Source: Anaerolineae bacterium (GTDB lineage Bacteria > Chloroflexota > Anaerolineae > Aggregatilineales > Phototrophicaceae). Taken from it: a stretch of DNA of 13,948 nt. Under the pieces are notes generated by a model, which was not told the origin of the DNA, did not search any database, and saw only the letters and a program-made list of their open reading frames with translations. Made by a program: the position numbers and the translations under genes. The stretch spans positions 1 to 13,948 of the forward strand of contig JANQRM010000050.1 in NCBI GenBank assembly GCA_028284565.1. The letters run 5' to 3'. Below, in pieces: positions 1-7,435 of the stretch. Each line of letters starts with the position of its first letter. Within the stretch, counting starts at the first letter, position 1.

Positions 1-475
1 TTTCTTCAAAGACCCAGAAGGCAATATCCTCGAAATCTATGCGGATATTCCTACAACAGATTCCATCCTTGCTAAATTAACCTTTGAGCATGTCCTCGAA
101 ATCTCCGAACACTGTACGCTAGAAGAATATGCACCGGGCGACATCATTGTTCGTCAGGGTGAAGTAGCCGATAAATTCTACATAATCTCGCAAGGTCGTG
201 TCCAAGTCATCAACCATACAGATACAGGTGGCGATATTATGCTTGGTTGGTTGGGTGAAGGTGAATACTTTGGCGAAGTCGGACTACTCCAAAGTCACCC
301 CCGTACAGCAACGATTCGTGCCGGGCAAGATACACCTGTGAAAGTCGTCGCTATTGATAGAGAAGGATTTGCTGAGCTGATGGATGAATCCGAAGAAGCC
401 AGCGAAGACATCTCCAAAGCGATGTATGACCGCCTGATGGAAATGGCAACCAAAATTATCAGCACCAGCCGTTAA
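1..475 (+). CDS. VOC (glyoxalase-type) domain fused to cyclic-nucleotide-binding domain, 3' part
   Basis: Partial gene whose 5' end lies outside the window; the frame is open from base 2 to a TAA at 473-475, giving 157 residues. The first residues, FFKDPEGNILEIYAD, are the typical last strand of a VOC/glyoxalase-fold domain, where the Glu is usually a metal ligand. After about ten linker residues comes a complete cNMP-binding beta-barrel: YAPGDIIVRQGE, FYIISQGRVQV, then the phosphate-binding cassette FGEVGLL...PRTATIRA (about 269-322). The cassette keeps the Glu and Arg that contact cyclic nucleotide in CRP-family proteins, followed by a short helical C-terminus. No helix-turn-helix follows, so it is not a CRP-type regulator in the visible part. 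A reasonable inference is a small-molecule-binding or metalloenzyme domain controlled by cAMP or cGMP. The ligand and the reaction are unknown, and more domains may lie upstream. Confidence 0.85.
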   Translation, partial: FFKDPEGNILEIYADIPTTDSILAKLTFEHVLEISEHCTLEEYAPGDIIVRQGEVADKFYIISQGRVQVINHTDTGGDIMLGWLGEGEYFGEVGLLQSHPRTATIRAGQDTPVKVVAIDREGFAELMDESEEASEDISKAMYDRLMEMATKIISTSR

Positions 476-481
476 GCGAAG

Positions 482-510
482 CCAAACCCCCAATAATTAG
501 GGGACTTTGC
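482..510 (+). terminator. possible weak terminator hairpin after the VOC/cNMP gene
   Basis: A CCCC run (about 487-490) can pair with GGGG (500-503), and flanking CAAA can pair with TTTG after a two-base bulge, six bases past the stop codon at 473-475. There is no proper T tract after the stem, so this is at best a weak terminator. It is listed because of its position between two same-strand genes. Confidence 0.25.
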
Positions 511-540
511 CCACTTGACTTCATATACACTGAGGTTGAT

Positions 541-807
541 ATGGTGGAAAAGGAGTCTGGGATGGAGTTGGTTGCTGTCGGTTTGATTGTTGCAGTATTC
601 GTCATCATCGCCAAAATGCTACGCAAAACTTTGACCCTTTTGGGAATCGTGATGGTTGTTGGGACGTTCTACGTCTTATTGAATAGCAATGTTTTTGTCG
701 TAGTTCGTGTCCCCCAACTCTGCATTTACGCAGGAGTCTTAGCCTTGGGTCTCTGGCTTATCTTTCTACCATTCCCAAGCCGAAGGAACAAACAAAAGAA
801 CACATAA
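541..807 (+). CDS. small integral membrane protein, unknown function
   Basis: An 88-residue protein of unrecognised family. Three hydrophobic segments are visible, at about residues 9-25, 30-47 and 60-78, separated by a basic turn (KMLRKT) and a short loop. The C-terminus is strongly basic (RRNKQKNT) and so probably cytoplasmic. Two starts are possible. ATG 541 has GAGGT at 532-536. ATG 562 has a near-perfect AAGGAG at 550-555 with a six-base spacer and would begin directly at the first membrane helix (MELVAVG). The gene stands 65 bases after the cNMP-domain gene and converges on the antiporter gene with an 18-base gap. Membrane location is well supported; no function can be assigned. Confidence 0.7.
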   Translation: MVEKESGMELVAVGLIVAVFVIIAKMLRKTLTLLGIVMVVGTFYVLLNSNVFVVVRVPQLCIYAGVLALGLWLIFLPFPSRRNKQKNT

Positions 808-825
808 TTTACGGTGGGGATTGAA

Positions 826-2094
826 TTATGCCTCATCATAATTAATACGTAGGGGCATTTCGTCAATGGGCTCAAATTCGGGCATATCCTCATCTTTCAT
901 CGAATCCGCCTTATTCCCGTAAGCATTCGCCCACGGTACAGCTGTCAAGCCGTGTGCGAAAATGCTGATGAAGACCGTGACGACTACCAAATGAAACATC
1001 GGTTCATGGCTAATGAGGTGGTCACTTTCCTCCAGAATCAATAACGCGAAAATAATGGAAGCGATGCCACGTGGTCCAAACCAGCCAAGAAATAGGATAG
1101 TATCGAGTTGCAACTTTTCACCAAGCAGACTCAAGGCAATGGGGAGCATCCGAACAACCGTCAGGCTCAATAGTGCATAAATCAACATCGGGATGGTAAT
1201 GGCATTAAACGTTGGGATGACCATCAATGCACCAAAAATCATAAATGTGATGAGAGTCAAGAACTGTCCCTCTGCCTCTGCAAACTCGTGAACGCAATGA
1301 CAAATCATCTTCGCGGTATTCCCAAAGGTCAAGCCCGCCACAAAAGCTGAGATAAAGCCATTCCCACCCACTAATTCTGCAACAGAGAACGCGAGCAATG
1401 CCACCGCAACACCCGATAAGCGTTGGAAATTGTCATCCATCCAGTCAATTTTCGTGCCATAGACGATGAGCTGTCCGCCGAGATAACCGACGATAATTCC
1501 GACAATGGGACCCAGAATCAATTGTCCCCCAATGAAACCCGTCCAATAATTGGCATCCAAATCTTGATTGATAGTGGTCGCCAATGCCAGCAAAATCAAG
1601 ACAGCAGGAAAAGAAATGCCATCATTCAAGCCACTTTCGACATTCAAGGTCTGCCGTATGCGAACAGGGATGCGATGATTTGTGACCACTGCTTGCCCTA
1701 ACGCCGCGTCGGTGGGAGCCAAAATCGCCGCCACAACGCAGGCTTCCCAAAAGGTAAATTCAGGGAATAGTCCTATTGCCACGAATACTCCAAATAGAAT
1801 GGTCAAAGGCACGCCAAACACTAACATGCGCAACGCGAGACTGTACTCTTTGAGCAATACGCGAATGTCGATTCGTGACGCATCCGAGAACAAAATCAAC
1901 ACCAACGTCACTTCAGCAAGAAGACGAATGGCTTCGCTCTCAATGTCTATTTCCAATAATTGAGTCAATCCAATCAGGATACCAAAGACAACAAATGCCA
2001 TTGGTGAGGTAATGACTGTGGATTGTAATCGCCGAGAAAAGAAACCAAAGCCTAAGACGAAGAATGCAATGACTATAAATGTCTCAGAAATCAT
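826..2094 (-). CDS. Na+/H+ antiporter, CPA1 family (NhaP/NHE type)
   Basis: A 422-residue polytopic membrane protein that should exchange cytoplasmic Na+ (or K+) for external protons, serving pH and salt homeostasis. The family signatures are clear: APTD at residues 126-129 in the first discontinuous helix, and VESGLNDG at 152-159, with the Asn-Asp pair (N157, D158) of electroneutral CPA1 exchangers. A late FGPRG segment (GWFGPRGIAS) also matches the family. About 11-12 hydrophobic helices fit the length. The C-terminal tail is short and acidic, without a TrkA/RCK or cNMP domain, so no ligand-sensing domain is built in. It is the last gene of a probable three-gene leftward unit, 30 bases after the Dabb gene, and converges with the small membrane protein. 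The exact cation cannot be told from sequence. Confidence 0.93.
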   Translation of the reverse strand: MISETFIVIAFFVLGFGFFSRRLQSTVITSPMAFVVFGILIGLTQLLEIDIESEAIRLLAEVTLVLILFSDASRIDIRVLLKEYSLALRMLVFGVPLTILFGVFVAIGLFPEFTFWEACVVAAILAPTDAALGQAVVTNHRIPVRIRQTLNVESGLNDGISFPAVLILLALATTINQDLDANYWTGFIGGQLILGPIVGIIVGYLGGQLIVYGTKIDWMDDNFQRLSGVAVALLAFSVAELVGGNGFISAFVAGLTFGNTAKMICHCVHEFAEAEGQFLTLITFMIFGALMVIPTFNAITIPMLIYALLSLTVVRMLPIALSLLGEKLQLDTILFLGWFGPRGIASIIFALLILEESDHLISHEPMFHLVVVTVFISIFAHGLTAVPWANAYGNKADSMKDEDMPEFEPIDEMPLRINYDEA

Positions 2095-2124
2095 TGGCGT
2101 ATCTCAACATTATGCTAAACGAGG

Positions 2125-2412
2125 TTAGGTCTCATAGTCTACCACAGCAATGGATGAGATAACGGATTTGATGTAATTCAAGACTTCAACGTGCTTTGGG
2201 TGCGCTTTGTAATCGTCCATTGTAGAAATAGATTCAAACTTTGATATGAGGATGACATCATAATTGCGGTCATCCACAATCATATTGATCCCAACATCGT
2301 AATGCTGGATTTCCGGAATTTCAGATGGTAAAGCGAGTAGCTTCGCCTTAAGTGTCTCAGCTTCTACTTGTTTATCATCTTGGAGTTTTAACATCACAAT
2401 ATGATTAATCAT
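2125..2412 (-). CDS. Dabb (stress-responsive alpha/beta-barrel) domain protein
   Basis: A 95-residue single-domain protein. The opening MINHIVMLKLQDD, the alternating strand/helix pattern and the closing YKAHPKHVEVLNYIKSV...VVDYE are typical of the Dabb family (dimeric alpha+beta barrel, ferredoxin-like fold). Known members range from plant stress proteins to olivetolic-acid-type cyclases, and most bacterial ones are uncharacterised. A strong ribosome site, AAGGA, lies six bases before the ATG on the minus strand, which fixes the start. The gene begins only 20 bases after the flavin reductase stop codon, so the two are very likely co-transcribed. The family call is secure; the reaction is unknown. 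A role with the reduced flavin supplied by its neighbour is possible but is inference only. Confidence 0.9.
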   Translation of the reverse strand: MINHIVMLKLQDDKQVEAETLKAKLLALPSEIPEIQHYDVGINMIVDDRNYDVILISKFESISTMDDYKAHPKHVEVLNYIKSVISSIAVVDYET

Positions 2413-2432
2413 CTCTTATCCTTCAACATCAT

Positions 2433-2924
2433 TTAGTCGAGAGAAGCAAATTGTCCCCATTGTCTAGCATAATAAAGGAGTGGATTCTGTCCATCATTCG
2501 CACCACACGCCAGCACTTCACCGACGAAAATCGTATGGTCGCCACCTTCATAGTAATGTCGGATTTTACAATCTAGCCAGCCTTGAGCCATTTTCAAGAT
2601 TGGGCTACCTGTTTCCGATATCATGCAATCTAAATCGGCAAAGCGATCTTCAATTTCGGGATACATCCCTGCGAAGCGTTTAGCGATTTCGATTTGGTCA
2701 GTCGGCATGATATTGACAGCAAAGATACCACTTTCACTTACGAGTTGATGTGTATACAGCTTTTTGGCAAGGCATACCAACACCATCGGCGGGTCAGCAC
2801 TCACACTACTAAAGGAGCTGGCAGTTGTCCCTTTCCATTTATCCTCATAGACTGTTGTCAATACGGTAACCCCACTTGCCCATTGTGCCATTGCGTCTTT
2901 GAAGGCTTGATTATCAACTGTCAC
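2433..2924 (-). CDS. flavin reductase family protein (FMN-binding split barrel)
   Basis: A 163-residue protein of the flavin reductase domain family, which uses NAD(P)H to reduce FMN or FAD and usually supplies reduced flavin to a partner monooxygenase. Visible signatures are WASGVTVLTT near residues 15-24, the flavin-phosphate loop GTTASSFSSVS at 32-42, DPPMVLVCL at 44-52 and the HTIFVGEVL strand near residue 130. The length is normal for the family. The start is GTG (2922-2924), supported by AGGTGA four bases upstream on the minus strand. An ATG slightly further upstream runs straight into a stop, so GTG is the only sensible choice. It is the first gene of the flavin reductase, Dabb, antiporter unit and is divergent from the DUF1232 gene. 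No classical monooxygenase partner is in the window. Confidence 0.92.
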   Translation of the reverse strand: MTVDNQAFKDAMAQWASGVTVLTTVYEDKWKGTTASSFSSVSADPPMVLVCLAKKLYTHQLVSESGIFAVNIMPTDQIEIAKRFAGMYPEIEDRFADLDCMISETGSPILKMAQGWLDCKIRHYYEGGDHTIFVGEVLACGANDGQNPLLYYARQWGQFASLD

Positions 2925-2956
2925 AAATTCACCTCATGATGATGCATATCAACAGA

Positions 2957-2983
2957 TTTCTACTTTATCTTAAATTGAGTCAA
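2957..2983 (-). promoter_or_regulatory. possible promoter of the flavin reductase unit
   Basis: On the minus strand TTGACT (2978-2983) is followed after 15 bases by TAGAAA (2957-2962), about 33 bases before the GTG start of the flavin reductase. The -35 is good (5 of 6 bases), but the spacer is short and the -10 is weak. Confidence 0.3.
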
Positions 2984-3047
2984 AACCCAATGATTGTAAG
3001 AATTTGTAGAGAAAGCATGACGTAAGACCATTTTTTGTGTTTTAACG

Positions 3048-3053
3048 TATAAT
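3048..3053 (+). promoter_or_regulatory. -10 box (TATAAT) upstream of the DUF1232 gene
   Basis: A perfect TATAAT lies 34 bases before the ATG at 3088, in an AT-rich divergent intergenic region. No good -35 lies 16-18 bases upstream (the hexamer at 3025-3030 is AGACCA), so strength would depend on the -10 alone or on an activator. Confidence 0.45.
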
Positions 3054-3087
3054 AGAGAGAATATGAGAATGTAAAAGGATACCTAAA

Positions 3088-3534
3088 ATGGGGATTTATC
3101 AGCGAACTCGCGCTGGCTTTGAACGGGTTTTTAATGCATTGCGTTTCCCTTCGAACTTACAAATCATCATTTTCTTTGTGCCGGATGTTTTCGCCTTGCT
3201 AATCAACATCATCCGTGACAATCGTGTTAAGCTCACGACCAAGCTCAAGACCGTCTTGGGCATGCTTTATCTGATTGTTCCTCACGATCTGATACCCGAT
3301 TATATCCCCGGCATCGGCTGGATAGATGACATCATTATCTTTCTAGTGGTCATGAAATTTATCTTCGATGCAGTAAGTGATGAGGGCACACAAATTTTGC
3401 AAGAGCATTGGGCAGGCAAGCGCGACACCTTAGCCATCACTCGTGGATTCATGCTGATGGTCAGTGACCGACTCGAGAAACTTGCTCTCTTCGCCGCGTT
3501 ATCCAAAGTGATTAACGATATTCGGAATAAGTAG
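3088..3534 (+). CDS. DUF1232 / YkvA-family membrane protein
   Basis: A 148-residue protein with a DUF1232 domain at about residues 45-95. The hallmark is YLIVPHDLIPDYIPG, containing the P-x-D-x-I-P-D core (P65, D67, P70, D71), followed by the hydrophobic segment GWIDDIIIFLVVMKFIF. A hydrophobic stretch near residues 24-42 precedes it and a basic, amphipathic region follows, suggesting association with the inner membrane. The family (YkvA in Bacillus) has no established biochemical function. The start is supported by AAAAGGA at 3073-3079 with an eight-base spacer, and by a TATAAT further upstream. It is divergent from the flavin reductase gene and followed after 77 bases by an MFS gene on the same strand. 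The family call is firm; the role is unknown. Confidence 0.88.
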   Translation: MGIYQRTRAGFERVFNALRFPSNLQIIIFFVPDVFALLINIIRDNRVKLTTKLKTVLGMLYLIVPHDLIPDYIPGIGWIDDIIIFLVVMKFIFDAVSDEGTQILQEHWAGKRDTLAITRGFMLMVSDRLEKLALFAALSKVINDIRNK

Positions 3535-3611
3535 AATAACATTCCAAACGCATCCGTATGTGGGACATTTTTTATAAGATGTGAGATTTTGGGGTGTGAA
3601 CCCGTCTATTG

Positions 3612-4901
3612 ATGGAGAGTTTGAATGATAGAAAGCCATCAATGTCTACTGCTACTTCACAAACGCCATCTAATCAACGTTTTCTCTTAAAAGCAACGCT
3701 ACTCATCACCAGTACCTTGACCGTCATGGCAGGTGCAACCATTTCGCCATCTCTACCTGCAATGCAAGAAGCCTTTGCAGACGTTGAGAATGCTGAATTT
3801 CTTGTCCGCCTTGTCTTAACTTTACCTGCTCTGTTTATCGTAATTGGCGCACCCATCGCAGGTTATATCGTCGATAATTATGGACGGAAAACTTTATTGG
3901 TGATTGCAACCCTAGCTTATGGAATCTCCGGTGGCTCAGGTTTTCTTGCACCAACGCTAACGACAATCTTGATAGGGCGAGCCTTTCTTGGATTATCTGT
4001 CGCGGGTGTGATGACTAGTGTTACTACCTTAATCGCTGATTATTATGAAGGGAAACAACGAGCGAGTTTCTTAGGCTTACAAGCCGCTTTCATGGGCTTA
4101 GGCGGAACGCTATTCCTAACACTTGGGGGTGTACTCGCCGATGTGGATTGGCGTGCACCCTTCCTGATTTATGCCTCGTCACTCTTTATTTTACCTCTCA
4201 TCATAACTCTACTATACGAGCCGACAACGTCGCCCAAAGAAAACCCTATCCATAAACCCTTAGCCGAAACCAGTGACAGCATTGCAGAAACTAAGCGAAA
4301 ACGTGACGAGAAGCTCAAACGTGAGCATATTCCACTTCGATTGATGGGATTCGTATACATCGTGGTCGTACTCATTCAAATTGTGTTTTATCTCATTCCC
4401 GTGCAATTGCCTTTTTATCTGCAAAATTTAACGGAAGCCTCTGCCTCGCAGAGCGGATTGGCGATTGCGCTGATGACCTTCTTTTTTGCCTTTGCATCCA
4501 GCTTGTTTGGCAAAATCGACGAGCGCATCAGCCACACGATGGCAGTTGTTTTCGCCTTTTTACTCACTGGACTTGGTTATTTAATTGTCAGTGTTGCAAC
4601 AAGCTGGGAACTCATCCTGATTGGCTTGCCACTCGGCGGTTTTGGTATTGGCTTGCTCATGCCAAATCTGAATGTTTGGCTGGCAAATGAGACACCTACT
4701 TTACTTCGGGGTCGGGCATTAGGAGGCTTTACAACTGCCGTTTTCTTAGGGCAATTTTTATCACCAATTGTCCTTCAACCACTCGTCAATGGCGTAGGCA
4801 TTGGTGGCACATTAGGGATTGTTGGTATCTTGCTACTGATTCTAGGAGTCATCACGTTTATCATCTGGAAACAATTGACCACTTTTTTGACAGGCAAGTA
4901 A
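3612..4901 (+). CDS. MFS transporter, drug:H+ antiporter (DHA1)-like
   Basis: A 429-residue major facilitator superfamily protein, probably a proton-coupled exporter of drugs or metabolites in the cytoplasmic membrane. Evidence is about 12 hydrophobic helices in two halves, the opening AGATISPSLPAMQEAF of helix 1, and motif A GYIVDNYGRK at about residues 84-93 between helices 2 and 3. The halves are joined by a long charged cytoplasmic loop (about 4220-4340) rich in Lys and Glu, such as ETKRKRDEKLKRE. I chose ATG 3612; an in-frame TTG lies directly before it at 3609, and ATG 3642 (MSTATSQ) is another option. None has a strong ribosome site. The stop codon (4899-4901) abuts the stop of the convergent formimidoyltransferase gene. 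The substrate cannot be predicted; 14-helix or sugar-type MFS families fit less well. Confidence 0.9.
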   Translation: MESLNDRKPSMSTATSQTPSNQRFLLKATLLITSTLTVMAGATISPSLPAMQEAFADVENAEFLVRLVLTLPALFIVIGAPIAGYIVDNYGRKTLLVIATLAYGISGGSGFLAPTLTTILIGRAFLGLSVAGVMTSVTTLIADYYEGKQRASFLGLQAAFMGLGGTLFLTLGGVLADVDWRAPFLIYASSLFILPLIITLLYEPTTSPKENPIHKPLAETSDSIAETKRKRDEKLKREHIPLRLMGFVYIVVVLIQIVFYLIPVQLPFYLQNLTEASASQSGLAIALMTFFFAFASSLFGKIDERISHTMAVVFAFLLTGLGYLIVSVATSWELILIGLPLGGFGIGLLMPNLNVWLANETPTLLRGRALGGFTTAVFLGQFLSPIVLQPLVNGVGIGGTLGIVGILLLILGVITFIIWKQLTTFLTGK

Positions 4902-5813
4902 TTATCGCGACTTCAATCTGGATTGTAGCCGTATCTCAAGCACATCTTGCAGAGTCACATCGTCCAATTGAAGATAGGATGTCGCTACATTGAACAGGGC
5001 TTGCTGTGGAATCAACCCAATAAGCTCTGAACGTTCCACAGCGACGTTGTATGTCTGTGCCTCCAGCCAAATGGCTTCCATCACTTGATAAATGGATGTT
5101 TGTGTGTAATCCGTCAAATTCATCGACACTTGGGCTTGTCCATCGACCAGAAAACCTAACGCCTTGACATAGGGTAATCCACCACTAGAGAAGCGGATTT
5201 TTTTGGCAATGTGTTGAGCAATCGTGACATCATCCGTCGAGAGATAAACATTGTAGGCAATCAAGGGTTGACGCGCACCGATTGCAACAGCTCCAGCTTT
5301 ACCGATTTTCGCATCCCCATAGTCTGGCTGTCGTGAAGTATCGCTAGCTATTGTCTCCTTAAGAGTCTCATATTCTCCACGACGGATATCGGCTAAGTTT
5401 CGTCGTTCTGGTTTTGTCGCGGCATGTTCATACAAATACACGGGGATTTGTAACTCATCGGCTACTCGTTTCCCCAATTGATGTGACAATTGCACACAAT
5501 CGTCCATCGTCACGCCTTGAATGGGAACAAAAGGAACGACATCTGTTGCGCCGATTCTAGGATGAACCCCTTGATGTTTGACCATATCAATCAGCTGGCT
5601 AGCCGTCTTTATACCAGCAAATGCCCCTTCAACAACCACTTGGGGTTCGCCTGCAAAAGTGATGACAGAGCGATTGTGGTCAGCATCACTCGTGCGATGC
5701 AACATGGCAACGCCTTCAACACGAGCAAGTGATTCATAAATTGCATCAACCACATCAATGCGACGTCCTTCTGAGAAATTGGGAATACACTCAACAATGG
5801 GGATCATTGGCAT
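4902..5813 (-). CDS. glutamate formimidoyltransferase, stand-alone
   Basis: A 303-residue enzyme equivalent to the formiminotransferase half of mammalian FTCD. It moves the formimino group of N-formimino-L-glutamate, a histidine breakdown product, to tetrahydrofolate in the cytoplasm. Key motifs are VECIPNFSEGR at the start, DADHNRSVITFAG near residues 43-55, and GVHPRIGATDVVPFVP at 82-97, whose H84 matches the catalytic histidine of the family. The C-terminal domain holds GAVAIGARQPLIAYNVYL and VKALGF. There is no cyclodeaminase domain, as in many bacteria where it is separate. Its ATG overlaps the yifB stop codon by one base (TAATG), so translation is probably coupled to yifB. No other histidine-utilisation gene is visible; some bacterial relatives act on formyl-folate or formylglutamate instead. 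Confidence 0.93.
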   Translation of the reverse strand: MPMIPIVECIPNFSEGRRIDVVDAIYESLARVEGVAMLHRTSDADHNRSVITFAGEPQVVVEGAFAGIKTASQLIDMVKHQGVHPRIGATDVVPFVPIQGVTMDDCVQLSHQLGKRVADELQIPVYLYEHAATKPERRNLADIRRGEYETLKETIASDTSRQPDYGDAKIGKAGAVAIGARQPLIAYNVYLSTDDVTIAQHIAKKIRFSSGGLPYVKALGFLVDGQAQVSMNLTDYTQTSIYQVMEAIWLEAQTYNVAVERSELIGLIPQQALFNVATSYLQLDDVTLQDVLEIRLQSRLKSR

Positions 5814-7354
5814 TAATCGAATGTAACGGGCTTGGGACGATATTGCAGAGCCTCCGCCACTTGTTGAACATCTATGTATTCACAATCGGCGAGGTCGGCA
5901 ATGGTACGGCTGAGTTTTAGGACGCGATGATAAGACCGTGCGCTCAATTGCATTTTTCGGACCGAGAGTTCAAGCAATTGTTGGGCTTCGGGTGTGAGAA
6001 CACAGAGTTCTTGGACTTCGCCTGCCCCCATATCGCTATTGGTATAGATGCCGGAATAATTTTCAAAGCGGGATTCTTGGCGTTGGTGGGCTTGTTCCAC
6101 CCGTTCTCGAATGCTTGATGAAGGTTCACCTCTTGAGTCATTCATCAGTTTGTCATAATCGACACGCGGGACATCCACATGAATATCAATACGATCTAGT
6201 AAAGGACCCGATAGTTTGCTCTGATAACGTTGAATCATATTGGGAGAGCAAGTACAGGCACGGGAGGTATCGCCAAAATAGCCACAGGGACATGGATTAT
6301 GAGCCAAGACAAGCATCAAATTGGCTGGAAAGGTGACAGTCCCTTTGGCACGGCTGATGGTGACGGTTTTGTCTTCGATTGGCTGTCGCAAGACTTCGAT
6401 AACGCGCGTATTGTATTCGTTAATTTCGTCCAAAAAAAGTAGTCCCAGATGCGATAATGAGATTTCGCCGGGCTTGGGAATCGTCCCACCTCCCACCAAT
6501 CCGGCTTGGCTAATCGTATGGTGTGGACTACGAAAAGGGCGATGCCGAATCAAGGCTTGATTGGCAGGTAGCATATCCGATACAGAATAAATGCGAGTGA
6601 CTTCGATGGCTTCTTCGAGTGTTAGCTTAGGCAAAATACCCGGCATGGCTCGCGCTAAAAGGCTCTTTCCTACGCCGGGTGGACCGACCATCCGCACATT
6701 GTGTCCACCTGCCGCCGCAATTTCTAAGGCACGCTTGACATGCTCCTGCCCTTTAACATCAGCAAAATCTGCATAGTTATCTGGCAAAGGGACATCACTG
6801 AGTTGTTCTGGTTTCAGCTCATAAGTGGGAATAGGTCGGAGCTGGTAGAGATGTTCGACCAGTTGCCCCAAAGTCTCTACAGGGATGACATCAATCCCTT
6901 CGACCAATGCGGCTTGAGGAGCATCTTCGGCTGGGACATAAATGGTATGAAAGCCAGCTTGATAGGCGGCGTAGGCAATGGATAACACCCCTTTGACATG
7001 ACGGATACGCCCGTCTAATGAGAGTTCGCCAACAAACACCGCATTGTCGAGAGATGAGAGAGGCACTTGGTCTGTGGATGCGAGTACGCCGATTGCTATT
7101 GCTAAATCATAAGCTGGACCATGCTTGGGAATATCGGCGGGAGATAAATTGACAACATAGCCTTTATTTGGAAATTTGAGATGACTATTGCGGATAGATG
7201 ACCGAACACGCTCTTGGCTTTCTCGCACAGCCGAATCAGGAAGCCCCACAATTGTAAATCGCGGGATGCCTGCTCGTGGATTGAAATCGACTTGAACTTC
7301 GATGATTTTGCCGTCTAAGCCGATAATAGCGCATGCATGACAAATCGCCAGCAC
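5813..7354 (-). CDS. YifB/ComM-family AAA+ ATPase (Mg-chelatase-like)
   Basis: A 513-residue protein of the YifB/ComM family. The best-studied member, ComM, is a hexameric helicase promoting branch migration during integration of transformed DNA. Domains in order are an N-terminal Lon-protease-like fold (about 1-170; NPRAGIPRFTIVGLPDSAVRES), the AAA+ Mg-chelatase core with Walker A GPPGVGKS at 224-231 and Walker B LLFLDE at 305-310, a cysteine pair cluster CPC/CTC at 355-357 and 367-369, then GPLLDRIDIHVDVP, and a helical C-terminal domain. The length is normal. The start is GTG (7352-7354), supported by AAGGAA at 7361-7366 on the minus strand. The stop overlaps the ATG of the next gene, glutamate formimidoyltransferase. 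Family identity is certain; the DNA-processing role is transferred from ComM studies in other bacteria. Confidence 0.95.
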   Translation of the reverse strand: MLAICHACAIIGLDGKIIEVQVDFNPRAGIPRFTIVGLPDSAVRESQERVRSSIRNSHLKFPNKGYVVNLSPADIPKHGPAYDLAIAIGVLASTDQVPLSSLDNAVFVGELSLDGRIRHVKGVLSIAYAAYQAGFHTIYVPAEDAPQAALVEGIDVIPVETLGQLVEHLYQLRPIPTYELKPEQLSDVPLPDNYADFADVKGQEHVKRALEIAAAGGHNVRMVGPPGVGKSLLARAMPGILPKLTLEEAIEVTRIYSVSDMLPANQALIRHRPFRSPHHTISQAGLVGGGTIPKPGEISLSHLGLLFLDEINEYNTRVIEVLRQPIEDKTVTISRAKGTVTFPANLMLVLAHNPCPCGYFGDTSRACTCSPNMIQRYQSKLSGPLLDRIDIHVDVPRVDYDKLMNDSRGEPSSSIRERVEQAHQRQESRFENYSGIYTNSDMGAGEVQELCVLTPEAQQLLELSVRKMQLSARSYHRVLKLSRTIADLADCEYIDVQQVAEALQYRPKPVTFD

Positions 7355-7435
7355 AATTTATTCCTTCACAGACTTCAACAATCTTGGTTAGTATAGCATA
7401 GCGATTTGTGACCCAAACATGAGAACCTTAAGCCG
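7355..7435. promoter_or_regulatory. divergent promoter region between yifB and the Nudix-like gene
   Basis: These 81 bases must carry the promoters of both divergent genes. Leftward, TATACT (reverse complement of 7390-7395) with TTGGGT (7411-7416) is a candidate pair, but its spacer is only 15 bases. Rightward, no good hexamer pair is visible, though the AT-rich stretch around 7388-7400 (TAGTATAGCATAG) could serve. Confidence 0.3.

Noticed and set aside
515..540. TTGACT at 515-520 as a -35 box for the small membrane protein gene
   Set aside because: No -10-like hexamer at a sensible distance downstream; the position 17 bases on is already at the start codon.
2125..2924. Complete two-component flavin monooxygenase system
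   Set aside because: Only a flavin reductase and a Dabb protein are present; no monooxygenase of a recognised class is seen, so this is kept only as a speculative link.
3541..3577. Possible terminator after the DUF1232 gene (CGCAT/ATGTG stem followed by T6)
   Set aside because: There is a good T run at about 3568-3573, but the stem is only five pairs with one wobble and mismatches beyond; too weak to call.
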